Below are positions 1 to 7,072 of a stretch of 10,000 nucleotides of DNA, one piece after another. The notes below the pieces were generated by a model that was not told the origin of the DNA, ran no database searches, and saw nothing but the letters and a program-made list of their open reading frames with translations. Position 1 is the first letter of the stretch; each line of letters begins with the position of its first letter. A program made the position numbers and the translations under genes. Source of the DNA: Nitrospira sp. (GTDB lineage Bacteria; Nitrospirota; Nitrospiria; Nitrospirales; Nitrospiraceae); NCBI GenBank assembly GCA_020216985.1, contig JAIWOH010000054.1:1-10000 (forward strand), in the 5' to 3' direction.

Positions 1-1343
1 TGCACGATGGACGCCAGATGCAACCGCTTCGTCGCGATCAACCCCAATTCCGCTTCGAAGAGATTTCGGCGCGCGACGAGGACGTCGAGATAATTGGCCA
101 GCCCGCCCTTGTATCGCAATTCGGCCAGCCTCAACGAGGATTGCAGCGCCGCCACTTGCTGTTGCTGGGCTTCGTTCTGCGCCCGGGCCGTACCGACCGC
201 CGCAAGCGAATCCTCCACTTCTCGAAAAGCCGTCAGCACCGCCTGTTCGTATTGAGCCGCGGCCTGCCTCGCTTGCGCCTCGGCGGCCTCTTGCTGAAAC
301 CCCAGCACTTGGGCGTTCAACAGCGGACCGGCGATTCCCGCGCCGGCCACGCCGAAGAGGGCCGGATCGGTAAACAGAAGCGACAGTTCCGGGTGCGCCA
401 CACCCAACAATCCGGTCAACGTGATCTTGGGAAACCGTTCAGCCTGGGCCACGCCGATACGGGCGGTCGCCGCCGCCAATTGTTGCTCGGCGGCCAACAG
501 ATCGGGGCGCCGCTGCAGCAGCTCGGAGGGCAGGCCGGCGGGAACCGCCGGGGGAACCAGTTGATCCCGCAATCCTTTTCCACGCGGAATCACGGACGGC
601 TTGTGCCCCACCAACACGCTCAGGTGATTTTCCGTCTGCGCCACCTGCCGCTCCAATTCGGCGATGCGCGCCTCCGCATTGGCTCGCTCGGACTCGAATT
701 GGTCCAGATCCAATCGGGAGCTCAAACCCTGGTTGAGGCGCGCCCGCGCGATACGGACCGACTCTTCCCACGACTGCAAGGTCCGTTTCGCGATGTCGAG
801 TTGAGCGTCGAGCTGAAGGAGCGTAAAATAGGCCTCGCCCACGGCGCTGACGAGCTGGATCGCCACCGCGCGGCGATTTTCCTCCTTGGCGAGCAGGTCG
901 GCGCGCGCCGCCTCGTTGGATCGTCTGACTCGACCCCACAGATCGACCTCCCACGCCAGATTGCCCAACAGATAATAGTTAAAAGGACTGGCGAACCCCG
1001 GGAACAGGAAGTCCGCCTTACGGCCGGCCGGCAGACTGGCCGCGACCGTCACGCCCGGCATGAAGTCCGACCGTGCGATCAGCGCCCTGGCTCGAAACTC
1101 ATCCACGGCGGCGACGGCGCGCTGGAGATCCCTGTTTTCCGCCAACGCCGTTCGAATCAGCGCCTGCAACTGCTCATCCTGCAACAGATCCCACCAGGCC
1201 ACGTTGGCCAAGGACGGCAGGTCCGCCGATCCCTCGGCCATGCGGAAACGATCGTCTCCCTCCGTTTTAGGACGAGAATAGGTCGGTCCCAGAGAGCAGG
1301 AGGCGAGCGCTATCGAGAGCACAATGGTCAGGATCGTCCGCAC
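1..1343 (-). CDS. RND efflux outer-membrane factor, NodT/OprM family lipoprotein (3' end outside window)
   Basis: Outer-membrane channel that would complete the tripartite pump with the two genes upstream, letting drugs, metals or other toxic compounds leave the cell. Translated from the minus strand, 447 codons are visible. An N-terminal signal with lipobox LASC (Cys16) predicts a lipid-anchored protein. The two TolC-type repeats are clear: WEVDLWGRVRRSNEAARADL (about 131-150) and the C-terminal region with ELLQRRPDLLAAEQQL (about 274-289), RIGVAQAERFP and the ending NYLDVLVARRNLFEAE (about 417-432). Family members run to about 460-490 residues, so only a short tail (usually ending near a GGGW motif) is missing. 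The GTG start at 1343 is chosen because it directly precedes the lipoprotein signal, an AAAGGA lies about 10 bases upstream, and it begins 2 bases after the pump stop codon. A later in-frame GTG (codon 8) is less likely. The efflux role is secure by family; the substrate is unknown. Confidence 0.93.
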   Translation of the reverse strand, partial: MRTILTIVLSIALASCSLGPTYSRPKTEGDDRFRMAEGSADLPSLANVAWWDLLQDEQLQALIRTALAENRDLQRAVAAVDEFRARALIARSDFMPGVTVAASLPAGRKADFLFPGFASPFNYYLLGNLAWEVDLWGRVRRSNEAARADLLAKEENRRAVAIQLVSAVGEAYFTLLQLDAQLDIAKRTLQSWEESVRIARARLNQGLSSRLDLDQFESERANAEARIAELERQVAQTENHLSVLVGHKPSVIPRGKGLRDQLVPPAVPAGLPSELLQRRPDLLAAEQQLAAATARIGVAQAERFPKITLTGLLGVAHPELSLLFTDPALFGVAGAGIAGPLLNAQVLGFQQEAAEAQARQAAAQYEQAVLTAFREVEDSLAAVGTARAQNEAQQQQVAALQSSLRLAELRYKGGLANYLDVLVARRNLFEAELGLIATKRLHLASIV

Positions 1344-1345
1344 GG

Positions 1346-4300
1346 CTACGATGTCCTTTCCACCGTCGACGACGGCGCCGATTGAGGGCGCCGTCCGCTC
1401 AGCTTCTTGAGCAGCACGTAAAACAGCGGCACGAAGAAGATCGCCAAGAACGTGGCGGACAACATGCCGCCGAGCACGCCGGTGCCGATCGATTGGCGGC
1501 TGGCGGCACCCGCGCCCTTGGCGATCACCAACGGGAACATACCGAAGATAAACGCCATCGAGGTCATGATGATCGGCCGGAACCGGAGACGGGCCCCCTC
1601 GATCGCCGCTTCGATCAAGGGTCGCCCCGCTTCATATCTCGTATTGGCGAACTCGACGATCAGAATCGCGTTTTTCGCCGAGAGCCCGATCAGCGTCACC
1701 AGACCGATTTGGAAGTAAATGTCGTTCTCGAATCCCCGCAGCCACACTGCCGTCAGTGCGCCGAAGACGGCGAACGGCACCGCCAAAATGACCGCGAAGG
1801 GCACGACCCAGCTCTCGAACTGCGCCGCCAACACCAGAAAAACCATCAGCAATCCGATCGCGAACACCTGCCCCGACTGCCCGCCGGCCCGCCGCTCTTG
1901 GAACGAGATATTGCTCCAATCGATGGCGTAACCCTGCGGAGCCAACACCTCCTTGGCCACCCGATCCAAGGCGTCGAGCGCCTGTCCCGAACTGTAACCC
2001 GGCGCGGCGGCTCCCAGCACCAGCGCGGTATTGTACCCGTTAAAGTGGTTGACCGGATCCGGCCCGCTCTGGAATTCGGTCGTGACGACCGTATCGAGCG
2101 GAACCATGTAAGTGCCTCGCGCATTGCGCGCCCGCACATAGATTTTCGACAAGTCCTGGGGCGTCGACCGGTACTCCTCGTCCGCTTCCGTCTGGACGTG
2201 ATAGACGCGCCCGAATTTGACGAAGTCGTTGATGTAGAACGTGCCGAAGTACGCCTGCAACGTGTCAAAAATATCGGAAATGGGGATACCCAGCGCCTTG
2301 GCCCGCTCGCGATTCACGTGGGCGAACAGCCGCGGAGACGACACCCGAAAATTGGTTCCGATTCGTCCGATCGCCGGCTCTTGCTGCGCCCGCTCCACGA
2401 ACTGCTGCGCCACGGCGGCGAACTGCTTGAAGTCACCCCCGGTCGGGTCCTGCAATTGAGCCGAGAACCCTCCGACCACACCCACGCCGCGAATCGGGGG
2501 CGGATTAAAGGCCAGGAGCAACGCCTCTGGAATCTTCGCGAACTCGCCGTAGGCCGCCCCCACCATCGCCTTGGCGTGATACTGAGGCTCGGGCCGTTCA
2601 TCCCACAGCACCAGCGGCACGAACATGGTCGCCGCGTTGGGCCCCCTGGTGCCGAACACGAAATTCTGGCCCGACAGCGCGTCTGTCGAATGGACGGCCG
2701 GAATCGCCTGGAAAAACCGTTCGACCCGCTCGAGCACCGCGTCGGTACGCTGCTTGGACGCACCGTCCGGCAATTGCGCCACCACGATGAAGTAGCCTTG
2801 ATCTTCCTCCGGCAGGAAACTTTGCGGGAGCCGCTGAAACAGCCCGACGGACAGAGCCACTAACCCGCCGAACGTCAGCATCACCAACACCGGCCTCGCC
2901 ACCAACTTGCCGACCGACCAGGCGTATCCCTGTTGCGCCCGGCCGAAGACGCGATCGAAGAAACGCCAAAACCAACTCCGCTCTCCAGGGTGGTGAGTCA
3001 GAACCACCGCGCACAGGGCCGGGCTCAACGTCAAGGCCACGAACCCGGAGACCGTCACCGAGATGGCGATCGTCGCCGCAAATTCCTTGTACAGCGCCCC
3101 GGTCACTCCCCCGATAAAGCCGACGGGCACGAAGACGGAAACGAGCACCAGCACGATGGAGATGATCGGCGTGGTCACTTCGGTCATGGCGCGTTTGGCC
3201 GCTTCTTTAGGCGACAGCCGATCTTCCCGCATGTGGCGCTCGACGTTTTCGACGACCACGATCGCGTCGTCGACGACGATCCCGATGGCCAAGACCATGC
3301 CGAACAACGTGATGGTGTTGATGGAAAAGCCCAGGGCGGCCAACCCGATGAATGTCCCGATCAACGAAACCGGGACGGCCAGGATGGGAATAACCGTGGC
3401 GCGCCAACTCTGGAGAAACAGATACACGACGAGGACGACGAGCATCATCGCCTCGCCCAGCGTTTTGACCACTTCCTTGATGGAAATCTCGATAAACCTG
3501 GTCGTGTCGTAGGGAACGTCGTAGGACATGCCGGGAGGAAAATGTTTGGCCAGTTCGTCCATCTGCTCGCGCGTGCGACGCACCGTATCGAGCGCGTTCG
3601 CCCCCGGCGCAAGGAACGTCAGGATGAACGTGGTGGGTTTGCTGTTCCAACGACCCTCCAGCGAGTAGGACTGCGCTCCCAACTCGACTCGCGCCACGTC
3701 CTTGAGCCGAACGAGCGAGCCGTCCGGCAGCGCCCGCACGATCAGCTCCTCGAATTCTTCGACGTCCGTGAGCCGTCCCTTGGTGATGATGGGAATCGTC
3801 AGTTCCGTTCCCTTCGGAGCCGGCTCGCGCCCGATCGTTCCCGCCGGATAGTCCCGATTCTGTTCGCGGATCGTGTTGATGATGTCGCTCGGCGTGAGGT
3901 CGAGCCGCGCCATGAGGATCGGATTCAGGATGATCCGCATACTGTATTGCTGCTGGCCGAACACCAGCGCGTCGCCGACGCCCTTGACCCGTTTCAAATC
4001 GTCGACGAGTCGCAGCGTCGCGTAGTTGGAAAGATAGACGGCGTCGTGCGTCGGATCGGTGGACTTGAGTGCGATGACGATCACCAGGTCCGGCGACAGT
4101 TTTTTGACCGAGATGCCCTGCCGGACCACTTCGGGCGGAAGCTGCGGCTCGGCCAGCTTCTGCCGATTTTGTGTCTGCACCTGCGCCATATCGGGATCCG
4201 TCCCGATCTCGAACGTGAGTTTGATCGAAACGTGCCCGTCGTTGCTGCTGGTCGATTCGAAATACAACAGATTGTCGACGCCGGGGAGCGTGACTTCGAT

Positions 4301-4495
4301 CGGGCGCGCCACCGCCTCGGCCGCGACTTCGGCGCTCGCGCCGGGATAGTCGGCGTCGATCTGCACCACCGGCGGAGTGATTTCCGGAAATTGCGCGATC
4401 GGCAAAAACCGCATGGCCAGGAGTCCCATCACCACGATCACGATGGAGACCACCGAAGCCGTAATCGGTCGATCGATGAACGTGTGTGAAATCAC
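1346..4495 (-). CDS. RND multidrug efflux inner-membrane transporter, HAE1 (AcrB-like) family
   Basis: Proton-driven inner-membrane pump of 1049 residues, the usual length for HAE1 transporters (AcrB is 1049). It starts with the typical MISHTFIDRPITASVVSIVI first membrane helix. The duplicated layout is present: TM1, a periplasmic porter/docking half (about 35-335), TM2-6 (about 340-500), TM7 near 535-555, a second periplasmic half, then TM8-12 (about 875-1030). Proton-relay residues are intact: Asp409-Asp410 in TM4 (GIVVDDAIVVVENVERHM), Lys941 in TM10 (GLSAKNAILIVEFA) and Arg971 (ARLRFRP), matching AcrB D407/D408, K940 and R971. This makes it a drug-type HAE1 pump rather than a metal CusA type, though the substrate cannot be read from sequence. 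The start is GTG at 4495, with AGGGAT about 7 bases upstream and only 3 bases after the adaptor stop. The channel gene begins 2 bases after its own stop, so the three pump genes are one transcription unit. Confidence 0.97.
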   Translation of the reverse strand: MISHTFIDRPITASVVSIVIVVMGLLAMRFLPIAQFPEITPPVVQIDADYPGASAEVAAEAVARPIEVTLPGVDNLLYFESTSSNDGHVSIKLTFEIGTDPDMAQVQTQNRQKLAEPQLPPEVVRQGISVKKLSPDLVIVIALKSTDPTHDAVYLSNYATLRLVDDLKRVKGVGDALVFGQQQYSMRIILNPILMARLDLTPSDIINTIREQNRDYPAGTIGREPAPKGTELTIPIITKGRLTDVEEFEELIVRALPDGSLVRLKDVARVELGAQSYSLEGRWNSKPTTFILTFLAPGANALDTVRRTREQMDELAKHFPPGMSYDVPYDTTRFIEISIKEVVKTLGEAMMLVVLVVYLFLQSWRATVIPILAVPVSLIGTFIGLAALGFSINTITLFGMVLAIGIVVDDAIVVVENVERHMREDRLSPKEAAKRAMTEVTTPIISIVLVLVSVFVPVGFIGGVTGALYKEFAATIAISVTVSGFVALTLSPALCAVVLTHHPGERSWFWRFFDRVFGRAQQGYAWSVGKLVARPVLVMLTFGGLVALSVGLFQRLPQSFLPEEDQGYFIVVAQLPDGASKQRTDAVLERVERFFQAIPAVHSTDALSGQNFVFGTRGPNAATMFVPLVLWDERPEPQYHAKAMVGAAYGEFAKIPEALLLAFNPPPIRGVGVVGGFSAQLQDPTGGDFKQFAAVAQQFVERAQQEPAIGRIGTNFRVSSPRLFAHVNRERAKALGIPISDIFDTLQAYFGTFYINDFVKFGRVYHVQTEADEEYRSTPQDLSKIYVRARNARGTYMVPLDTVVTTEFQSGPDPVNHFNGYNTALVLGAAAPGYSSGQALDALDRVAKEVLAPQGYAIDWSNISFQERRAGGQSGQVFAIGLLMVFLVLAAQFESWVVPFAVILAVPFAVFGALTAVWLRGFENDIYFQIGLVTLIGLSAKNAILIVEFANTRYEAGRPLIEAAIEGARLRFRPIIMTSMAFIFGMFPLVIAKGAGAASRQSIGTGVLGGMLSATFLAIFFVPLFYVLLKKLSGRRPQSAPSSTVERTS

Positions 4496-4498
4496 GGG

Positions 4499-5710
4499 TT
4501 ATCCCTGTCTAGAGGCGGGAAGAGGCGCTTCGCTTGGCTGCGAATCTATGGGCACGGCAGGAAGCGCAGCAGGCACGGCCTTGACCGGCACGCCCGGCGC
4601 GATCCTCATCAACCCGTTGACCACAACGCGATCACCGGCCTTCAACCCCTGATCAATCAACCACTGCGTCCCTTTCCAATCGGACGCCATGACCGGACGC
4701 ATTTCGATTTTTTCTTCGCCGTTCACCACGAAGACAAACTGGCCCGCCGGGCTGTGCAGCACCGCCCGTTGCGGGATGAGAATGGCTTCGCTCTTGACAT
4801 CCCCCTTGAAACGAACCTTGACGAACTGGCCCGGCAACAAGGTTCGATTGGGATTGGGGAACGTCATCCGGACCTCACGAGCCCCCGTTTCCGTCCGCAG
4901 GCCCGGCTCCAACAGATCCAGCACGCCCTCTTCGGGATAGACGGTGTCGTCCATCAAGGTGAGCACGCCCCGCAATTTGTAGACGCCGGGGTGTTGAATG
5001 CGCTTCGCCTCGATATCGCGTTTTCGTTTCAGGATGAAGGTCTCCGGCACGCTGACGACGACGTACATCGGATCGACCTGGTGAATGACGGTCAACAGAT
5101 CGGTTTGCGCCGAAACCAATCGCCCCTCATAAAAGCGGCTCCGTTCGATCAGTCCGTTGATCGGCGCCGTAATCGACGTATTGTCCAGATCGAACTGCGC
5201 CTTGACGAGCTCGGCCTGCGCAGCTTGAAGCTGCGCCCTCGCGGCAAGCTCCTGCGCCACCGCGTCATCGACGTCTTTTTGGCTTACGGCCTGCTCCGCC
5301 AGCAACGGCTTGACGCGGGCAAGGTCTTGCGTTGCTTGGACCAATCGCGCTTCGGCTTGCGCGATCTTGGCTTTGGCGGCCGCGGCGGCCGCTTGAAACG
5401 GCACCGGATCGATTTGATAGAGCCGGTCGCCCTTTTTCACGTCGCGCCCCTCTCGATAGAGGACCGCTTTCAAAATGCCGGTCACCTGCGACCGGATCTC
5501 GACCGGTCGCGACGCCTCCGCCTGGCCGATGAACTCCGGTTCGTCCGGAACGGGCTGCGTCGAGACCGTAATCACCTCGACCTGTGGAACATCCTGCGCC
5601 GGCATCGAGCCGGCTTCCTGCTTGCAACCGGCCGCAAACGCCAGCAGACCCCCGACCAGAACGACCATAATGGATGCGGACGGTATGTTCATGGGTCTCA
5701 CTCGTTTCAT
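4499..5710 (-). CDS. RND efflux periplasmic adaptor (membrane fusion protein), AcrA-like lipoprotein
   Basis: Links the AcrB-like pump to the outer-membrane channel. The 403-residue form (AcrA is 397) has a basic n-region (MKRVRP), a hydrophobic stretch and a lipobox ending AAGC, with Cys29 as the predicted lipidated residue. The order of parts is normal: first half of the lipoyl domain (about 70-105, VEIRSQVTG then EGRDVKKGDRLYQID), an Ala/Gln-rich alpha-hairpin coiled coil (about 106-175), second lipoyl half (SITAPINGLIERSRFYEGRLVS), a beta-barrel (about 210-310) and the membrane-proximal domain. The frame stays open to 5833, but that version would overlap the hemerythrin gene and bury the signal peptide. 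The ATG at 5710 keeps positive charges before the hydrophobic core. The ATG at 5692 is possible, with a weak GAGTGAGA upstream, but lacks them. No strong Shine-Dalgarno supports either. The gene ends 3 bases before the pump start. Confidence 0.94.
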   Translation of the reverse strand: MKRVRPMNIPSASIMVVLVGGLLAFAAGCKQEAGSMPAQDVPQVEVITVSTQPVPDEPEFIGQAEASRPVEIRSQVTGILKAVLYREGRDVKKGDRLYQIDPVPFQAAAAAAKAKIAQAEARLVQATQDLARVKPLLAEQAVSQKDVDDAVAQELAARAQLQAAQAELVKAQFDLDNTSITAPINGLIERSRFYEGRLVSAQTDLLTVIHQVDPMYVVVSVPETFILKRKRDIEAKRIQHPGVYKLRGVLTLMDDTVYPEEGVLDLLEPGLRTETGAREVRMTFPNPNRTLLPGQFVKVRFKGDVKSEAILIPQRAVLHSPAGQFVFVVNGEEKIEMRPVMASDWKGTQWLIDQGLKAGDRVVVNGLMRIAPGVPVKAVPAALPAVPIDSQPSEAPLPASRQG

Positions 5711-5726
5711 TCGCCACAGACGGCGA
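5711..5726. repeat. Inverted repeat abutting the adaptor start codon
   Basis: TCGCCACAGACGGCGA is a perfect inverted repeat (5-bp arms TCGCC/GGCGA, 6-base spacer) directly before the preferred adaptor ATG at 5710. In mRNA it could form a small hairpin that limits ribosome access, which would favour the alternative start at 5692. It could equally be a protein-binding site or chance. Confidence 0.3.
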
Positions 5727-5785
5727 CTCACCAGTTTACCGTTTCGGATCCTTTGTTCTCCACTCCATACGACAACCGACGGAAC

Positions 5786-5802
5786 ATGATCCCGCCGATC
5801 AT
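5786..5802. repeat. Inverted repeat in the hemerythrin-adaptor gap
   Basis: ATGATC-CCGCC-GATCAT is a perfect palindrome with 6-bp arms and a 5-base spacer. It sits at the end of the hemerythrin gene in the 91-bp gap before the adaptor. No run of T follows on the minus strand, so it does not look like an intrinsic terminator. An operator for a pump-specific promoter is conceivable, but no convincing -35/-10 pair was found in the gap. Confidence 0.3.
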
Positions 5803-6320
5803 CATTCTTTGAACCGATAGCCGGCCTTTTCAACGGCGCGCTGCACGGTATTGATGACCGCTTCCGTATCGGAGTGGGGCATCACGGCGACGTCCGGAGC
5901 CGCTCGCAGTCTGGCCAGAATCTGTTCGGCTTCCGCGCCGGCCAACTCATCGCCCGTTGCATACAATCCCTCCGGCCCTTCCTCGACCCCGTTATGTTCG
6001 GCAAGGATGTCGCGGAGCGTGCCGATCACCGAAGCCGTGGGCGTCGGCATGAGCAAGGACGCAATGGCGCCGTGATCGAGCCGGAGCTTGGGGGCCAGAG
6101 GCCACGGACTTCCGCCCCGCCATCGCTGGATGGCCGGCAGCAGGATCTTTTCTTCCATCCCGATGTGCCGGAGAAGTCCGGCTCGGAATCGGTCGTACGA
6201 TTCACGATCCACCCGATTCGGATCGGCAACGGCCCTCTCAAGCAACCCATCGAGCCGCCGATGATCTTCCACGAGATAGGCGGCAATGGGCCCCCTCCCT
6301 CTTCTACCTTCCTCTTCCAT
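5802..6320 (-). CDS. Hemerythrin-like HHE cation-binding domain protein
   Basis: Predicted soluble four-helix protein with a non-heme di-iron site. Relatives bind O2 or NO, sense oxygen or redox state, or protect iron-sulfur centres. With the ATG at 6320 it is 172 residues. The ligand series is in order: His20 (VEDHRRLD), His52 and Glu56 (RHIGMEEKILLP), His83 (RLDHGAIASLL) and His109 (LAEHNGVEEGPEGLY), with Glu113/Glu114 as the likely last carboxylate. A C-terminal extension of about 45 residues follows the domain (ends KAGYRFKE) and has no motif I recognise. The frame is open further up, to 6482, but that would overlap the STAS gene by 88 bases. The start at 6320 has an AAGG 5 bases upstream and lies 74 bases below the STAS stop. 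Same strand and order suggest co-transcription with STAS. Its exact job here is unknown; oxygen, NO or redox sensing fits the company it keeps. Confidence 0.87.
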   Translation of the reverse strand: MEEEGRRGRGPIAAYLVEDHRRLDGLLERAVADPNRVDRESYDRFRAGLLRHIGMEEKILLPAIQRWRGGSPWPLAPKLRLDHGAIASLLMPTPTASVIGTLRDILAEHNGVEEGPEGLYATGDELAGAEAEQILARLRAAPDVAVMPHSDTEAVINTVQRAVEKAGYRFKE

Positions 6321-6394
6321 CGGCACCTTGCTCTTTTGTTGTCCCGTCTTCGTCTCTTCGTCACGAGCACCGGCGCCCGACGAAATTGACGTCC

Positions 6395-6682
6395 TCAATC
6401 CGCGTCGCGCTTTCCCGTGATCTCTTCCACGATACACCGAGTCAAACAACCGGAAGCGCGGAGCGTCGCTCCCTCTCGCCACAGTCGATCCAGCAATGTC
6501 TTACCGGCGGCGTCGATGAACGTCACTCCGACTAAATCGATCACGGCCGTCCGTTGTTGGCTCCTGCTCAATCGACACCAACACTTATCGAGTTCCTCCA
6601 CCCAAGGACCGGCCAGACGTCCTTCAAGAACGAGCGAGATTGAGCTTTCCCCGGCACAATACCGTCCGGTGATCTTCAACAT
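6395..6682 (-). CDS. STAS-domain protein (anti-anti-sigma-factor-like), lacks the phosphorylatable serine
   Basis: Single STAS domain of 95 residues, the size of SpoIIAA-type partner-switch proteins. The core is GRLAGPWVEELDKCWCRL (about 21-38), the strand AVIDLVGVTFIDAAGKTLL (about 46-64) and the C-terminal helix region. In SpoIIAA-type proteins the residue after the conserved Asp (D57-S58) is the phosphorylated serine. Here the same place reads FIDAAG, so Ala58 replaces it and classic kinase control is unlikely. The protein also has five cysteines in 95 residues (9, 34, 36, 79, 83), including a C-x-C pair, which hints at redox or metal input; that is inference. The ATG at 6682 overlaps the stop of the upstream small ORF by 7 bases, which points to translational coupling. 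GGAG lies about 10 bases upstream. The hemerythrin gene follows after 74 bases. Confidence 0.85.
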   Translation of the reverse strand: MLKITGRYCAGESSISLVLEGRLAGPWVEELDKCWCRLSRSQQRTAVIDLVGVTFIDAAGKTLLDRLWREGATLRASGCLTRCIVEEITGKRDAD

Positions 6683-6798
6683 GCTCGCCCCACTCCGTTT
6701 CCATGTACCAATCCAATCGGCGCCGTTTCATCCATCATCATAACCGCCGGTGGAATACGTTTCAGATGCTTATTCAGAAACGTCGCTGCCTTCGCCAT
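6676..6798 (-). CDS. Small 40-residue protein, coupled to STAS gene, unknown function
   Basis: A 40-codon ORF starting MAKAATFLNKHLKRIPPAVM and ending GNGVGRAC. I do not recognise a family. Three things support it as real. It has a strong ribosome site (AAGAGGA, 7 bases before the ATG). It is the first ORF about 24 bases below the predicted start of the sigma-54 transcript. Its TGA overlaps the STAS start codon by 7 bases. The N-terminal half is basic (FLNKHLKRIPP), a triple Met sits in the middle, and the single Cys is the last residue. The frame is open further up to an ATG at 6894, but that start would lie upstream of the promoter, so 6798 is preferred. It might be a leader that sets STAS translation or a functional small protein. 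Confidence 0.55.
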   Translation of the reverse strand: MAKAATFLNKHLKRIPPAVMMMDETAPIGLVHGNGVGRAC

Positions 6799-6833
6799 AG
6801 CCGCATCCTCTTTCTCTCCCACACATTTGAACG

Positions 6834-6848
6834 GCAATTTGCGTTCCG
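6834..6848 (-). promoter_or_regulatory. Sigma-54 (-24/-12) promoter for the small-ORF/STAS/hemerythrin operon
   Basis: Minus-strand CGGAACGCAAATTGC matches the sigma-54 consensus TGGCACG-N4-TTGC at 9 of 11 defined bases, including the essential GG and GC exactly 10 bases apart. Transcription would begin near 6822, giving a leader of about 24 bases that contains the AAGAGGA ribosome site of the small ORF at 6798. The gene immediately upstream (7073-8611) encodes a sigma-54 activator, which is the usual neighbour of such a promoter. Base match and placement are seen; promoter activity is inferred. Confidence 0.68.
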
Positions 6849-6871
6849 GCCGACTTTTGCGGGCCGACAAC

Positions 6872-6947
6872 CACCGGGAAGAAGTGAACCGCAAAGAAGA
6901 TCAGGCGTTCTCACCGGGAAATCATAACGCAATGGAGACAACGGGAA
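6872..6947 (-). repeat. Three direct repeats TTCCCG(G/T)TG, possible activator sites
   Basis: On the minus strand TTCCCGGTG occurs at 6872-6880 and 6912-6920, exactly 40 bases apart (about four helical turns), and TTCCCGTTG at 6939-6947. All are in the same orientation and start about 24 bases upstream of the -24 element. They are candidate binding sites for the neighbouring activator or another regulator. Most sigma-54 enhancer sites are inverted repeats, so this is a weak to moderate inference. Confidence 0.35.
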
Positions 6948-6974
6948 GACGACGGCCGCCGAAATGACGGCGCG

Positions 6975-6992
6975 GTGCCGAACCGTCGGCAC
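6975..6992. promoter_or_regulatory. 18-bp palindrome, candidate upstream activator sequence
   Basis: GTGCCGAACCGTCGGCAC has perfect 7-bp arms and a 4-base spacer. It sits about 127 bases upstream of the -24 element, inside the 80-200 base range where sigma-54 activators usually bind, and about 80 bases after the activator stop codon. No T-run follows it on the minus strand, which argues against an intrinsic terminator for the activator gene. Confidence 0.4.
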
Positions 6993-7072
6993 AGAAAGGC
7001 AAGAGACGCTCAAGAGAATGTGTTTCTTAGGCGAGTTGCCGGAAACGCACGAGGCGCAGGAGTGATTCCTTG

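Larger units (their letters stand above)
6849..7072. other. Intergenic control region between activator gene and sigma-54 promoter
   Basis: No gene is supported here on either strand. It contains the TTCCCG(G/T)TG direct repeats and the 18-bp palindrome listed separately. A minus-strand TATGAT (6921-6926) could be a sigma-70 type -10 box, but no good -35 accompanies it. No stem followed by a T-run is visible after the activator stop codon, so an intrinsic terminator was not found and readthrough from the activator gene into the operon is possible. Confidence 0.5.

Noticed and set aside
18..1385. Long plus-strand open frame opposite the outer-membrane factor gene
   Set aside because: Arg/Gln/Gly-rich translation with no domain; it is the antisense shadow of a clear NodT/OprM gene in GC-rich DNA.
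1382..2863. 493-codon plus-strand open frame opposite the RND pump
   Set aside because: Composition dominated by Arg, His, Asp and Gln, no recognisable fold, fully antisense to the pump gene.
2933..4489. 518-codon plus-strand open frame opposite the RND pump
   Set aside because: Same shadow pattern with strings of Asp/His/Arg; length comes from codon bias of the real gene, not from coding.
4754..5812. 352-codon plus-strand open frame opposite the adaptor
   Set aside because: Antisense shadow of the AcrA-like gene, no motif and no ribosome site of note.
5711..5833. Upstream extension of the adaptor to an in-frame start at 5833
   Set aside because: It would overlap the hemerythrin end and put about 40 residues in front of a clear lipoprotein signal peptide.
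6321..6482. Upstream extension of the hemerythrin protein to 6482
   Set aside because: It would overlap the STAS gene by 88 bases and adds a low-complexity Arg/Gly/Ser stretch; the ATG at 6320 has a ribosome site.
6975..6992. Intrinsic terminator for the activator gene
   Set aside because: The stem is good, but no T-run follows it on the minus strand, so an activator site is the better reading.
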